NCBI GenBank assembly: GCA_045588185.1
Contig: JAZNDR010000004.1
Span: forward strand, 1 to 33,229
Direction: 5' to 3'
Origin: Scatosoma sp045588185
Lineage (GTDB): Bacteria; Bacillota; Clostridia; Christensenellales; Borkfalkiaceae
DNA length: 33,229 nt
Of the stretch, positions 32,968 to 33,229 are shown in pieces. The notes beneath the pieces were generated by a model that saw only the letters and a program-made list of their open reading frames with translations, did not search any database and was not told the DNA's origin. Each line of letters opens with the position of its first letter. The first letter of the stretch is position 1. Made by a program: the position numbers and the translations under genes.

Positions 32968-33229
32968 TCACTCCATATATTTTTTAATTTCTTGATAAAG
33001 CATTTCCGCGTACAAGGCGTGCCCCGCGGTGTTGGGGTGCAAGCCGTCAAGAATATGCTTTTTTCTGCCCTCTTCGGTTTTGGGATCGATGGGATCGGCA
33101 TACCCGTCGATAACCGTTAAGCCAAATTCTTTCGCGCGGTATTCAATCGCGTTACGGTAATCTTCCAGCGTGCGTCCCGCTTGATTTGCGTCATCCCTCC
33201 TCCGACGGATAGGCTTTACAACGAATACC
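32968..33229 (-). CDS. SGNH/GDSL hydrolase, C-terminal part (runs off the window)
   Basis: About 87 C-terminal residues are visible, in the frame entering at 33228. They include DDANQAGRTLEDYRNAIEYR and the block-V motif DGLHPNTAGHALYAEML, whose D-x-x-H-P supplies the catalytic Asp and His of SGNH/GDSL esterases. The Ser block lies outside the window. The protein ends KKYME, 6 nt before the alpha/beta hydrolase ATG. Related enzymes remove acetyl groups from polysaccharides or act as lipases and thioesterases; the context favours a carbohydrate esterase. Confidence 0.85.
   Translation of the reverse strand, partial: VFVVKPIRRRRDDANQAGRTLEDYRNAIEYRAKEFGLTVIDGYADPIDPKTEEGRKKHILDGLHPNTAGHALYAEMLYQEIKKYME

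Overview
The window looks like chromosomal DNA of a low-GC Gram-positive anaerobe, most likely an uncultured gut Clostridia lineage (inference). The reasons are AGGAG-type ribosome binding sites almost everywhere, several lipobox lipoproteins, a lipoprotein-dependent sugar ABC importer without its own ATPase, AraC control, and U-tract terminators. No complete rRNA or tRNA gene, CRISPR array or intact insertion sequence was found.

Region 1 (1-1536): a broken major-facilitator gene and a small membrane protein on the minus strand diverge from a tspO gene. Both start codons facing the shared spacer lie exactly 6 nt after a TATAAT box, so both mRNAs may be leaderless. Region 2 (1537-3851): a small accessory module with a 32-bp-class hairpin, a structured leader with a candidate attenuator, a zinc-ribbon lipoprotein and a 74-residue protein. 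It is bracketed by copies of a tRNA-Leu 3'-end sequence and followed by decayed small ORFs. Region 3 (3852-5717): an AAA/DUF4143 ATPase and a tandem ~120-bp repeat whose hairpin belongs to a family also present near 3453-3493.

Region 4 (5718-31126, all minus strand) is the main content: a ~25-kb carbohydrate-use gene array read from right to left. The order is a GH4 glycosidase, a 1544-residue multi-domain lipoprotein, an unannotated 40-residue peptide, a 788-residue secreted protein, a solute-binding lipoprotein, two sugar permeases, an Ig-like anchored protein, a DUF4838 lipoprotein, a sugar isomerase-like TIM barrel, a Gfo/Idh/MocA dehydrogenase, a second isomerase-like TIM barrel, a 666-residue putative TIM-barrel protein, a GH109-like Gfo/Idh/MocA protein, an MFS transporter and a neutral-ceramidase-like hydrolase. 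A divergent AraC/cupin regulator (31351-32178) shares the intergenic control region. Region 5 (32275-33229) holds an alpha/beta hydrolase and the C-terminal part of an SGNH/GDSL esterase.

Working model (inference): the surface proteins bind and perhaps trim a complex glycan. The ABC system imports oligosaccharides using an ATPase encoded elsewhere. Inside the cell the glycosides are cleaved mainly by NAD-dependent enzymes (GH4, GH109-like, Gfo/Idh/MocA) together with two xylose-isomerase-like proteins, which points to 3-keto-sugar chemistry rather than classical acid/base glycosidases. The CHEV motif of the GH4 enzyme suggests an alpha-galacturonide or other uronide substrate. The least described elements are the 40-residue peptide, whose acidic aromatic C-terminus is matched by that of the giant lipoprotein, and the redox-rich enzyme set.
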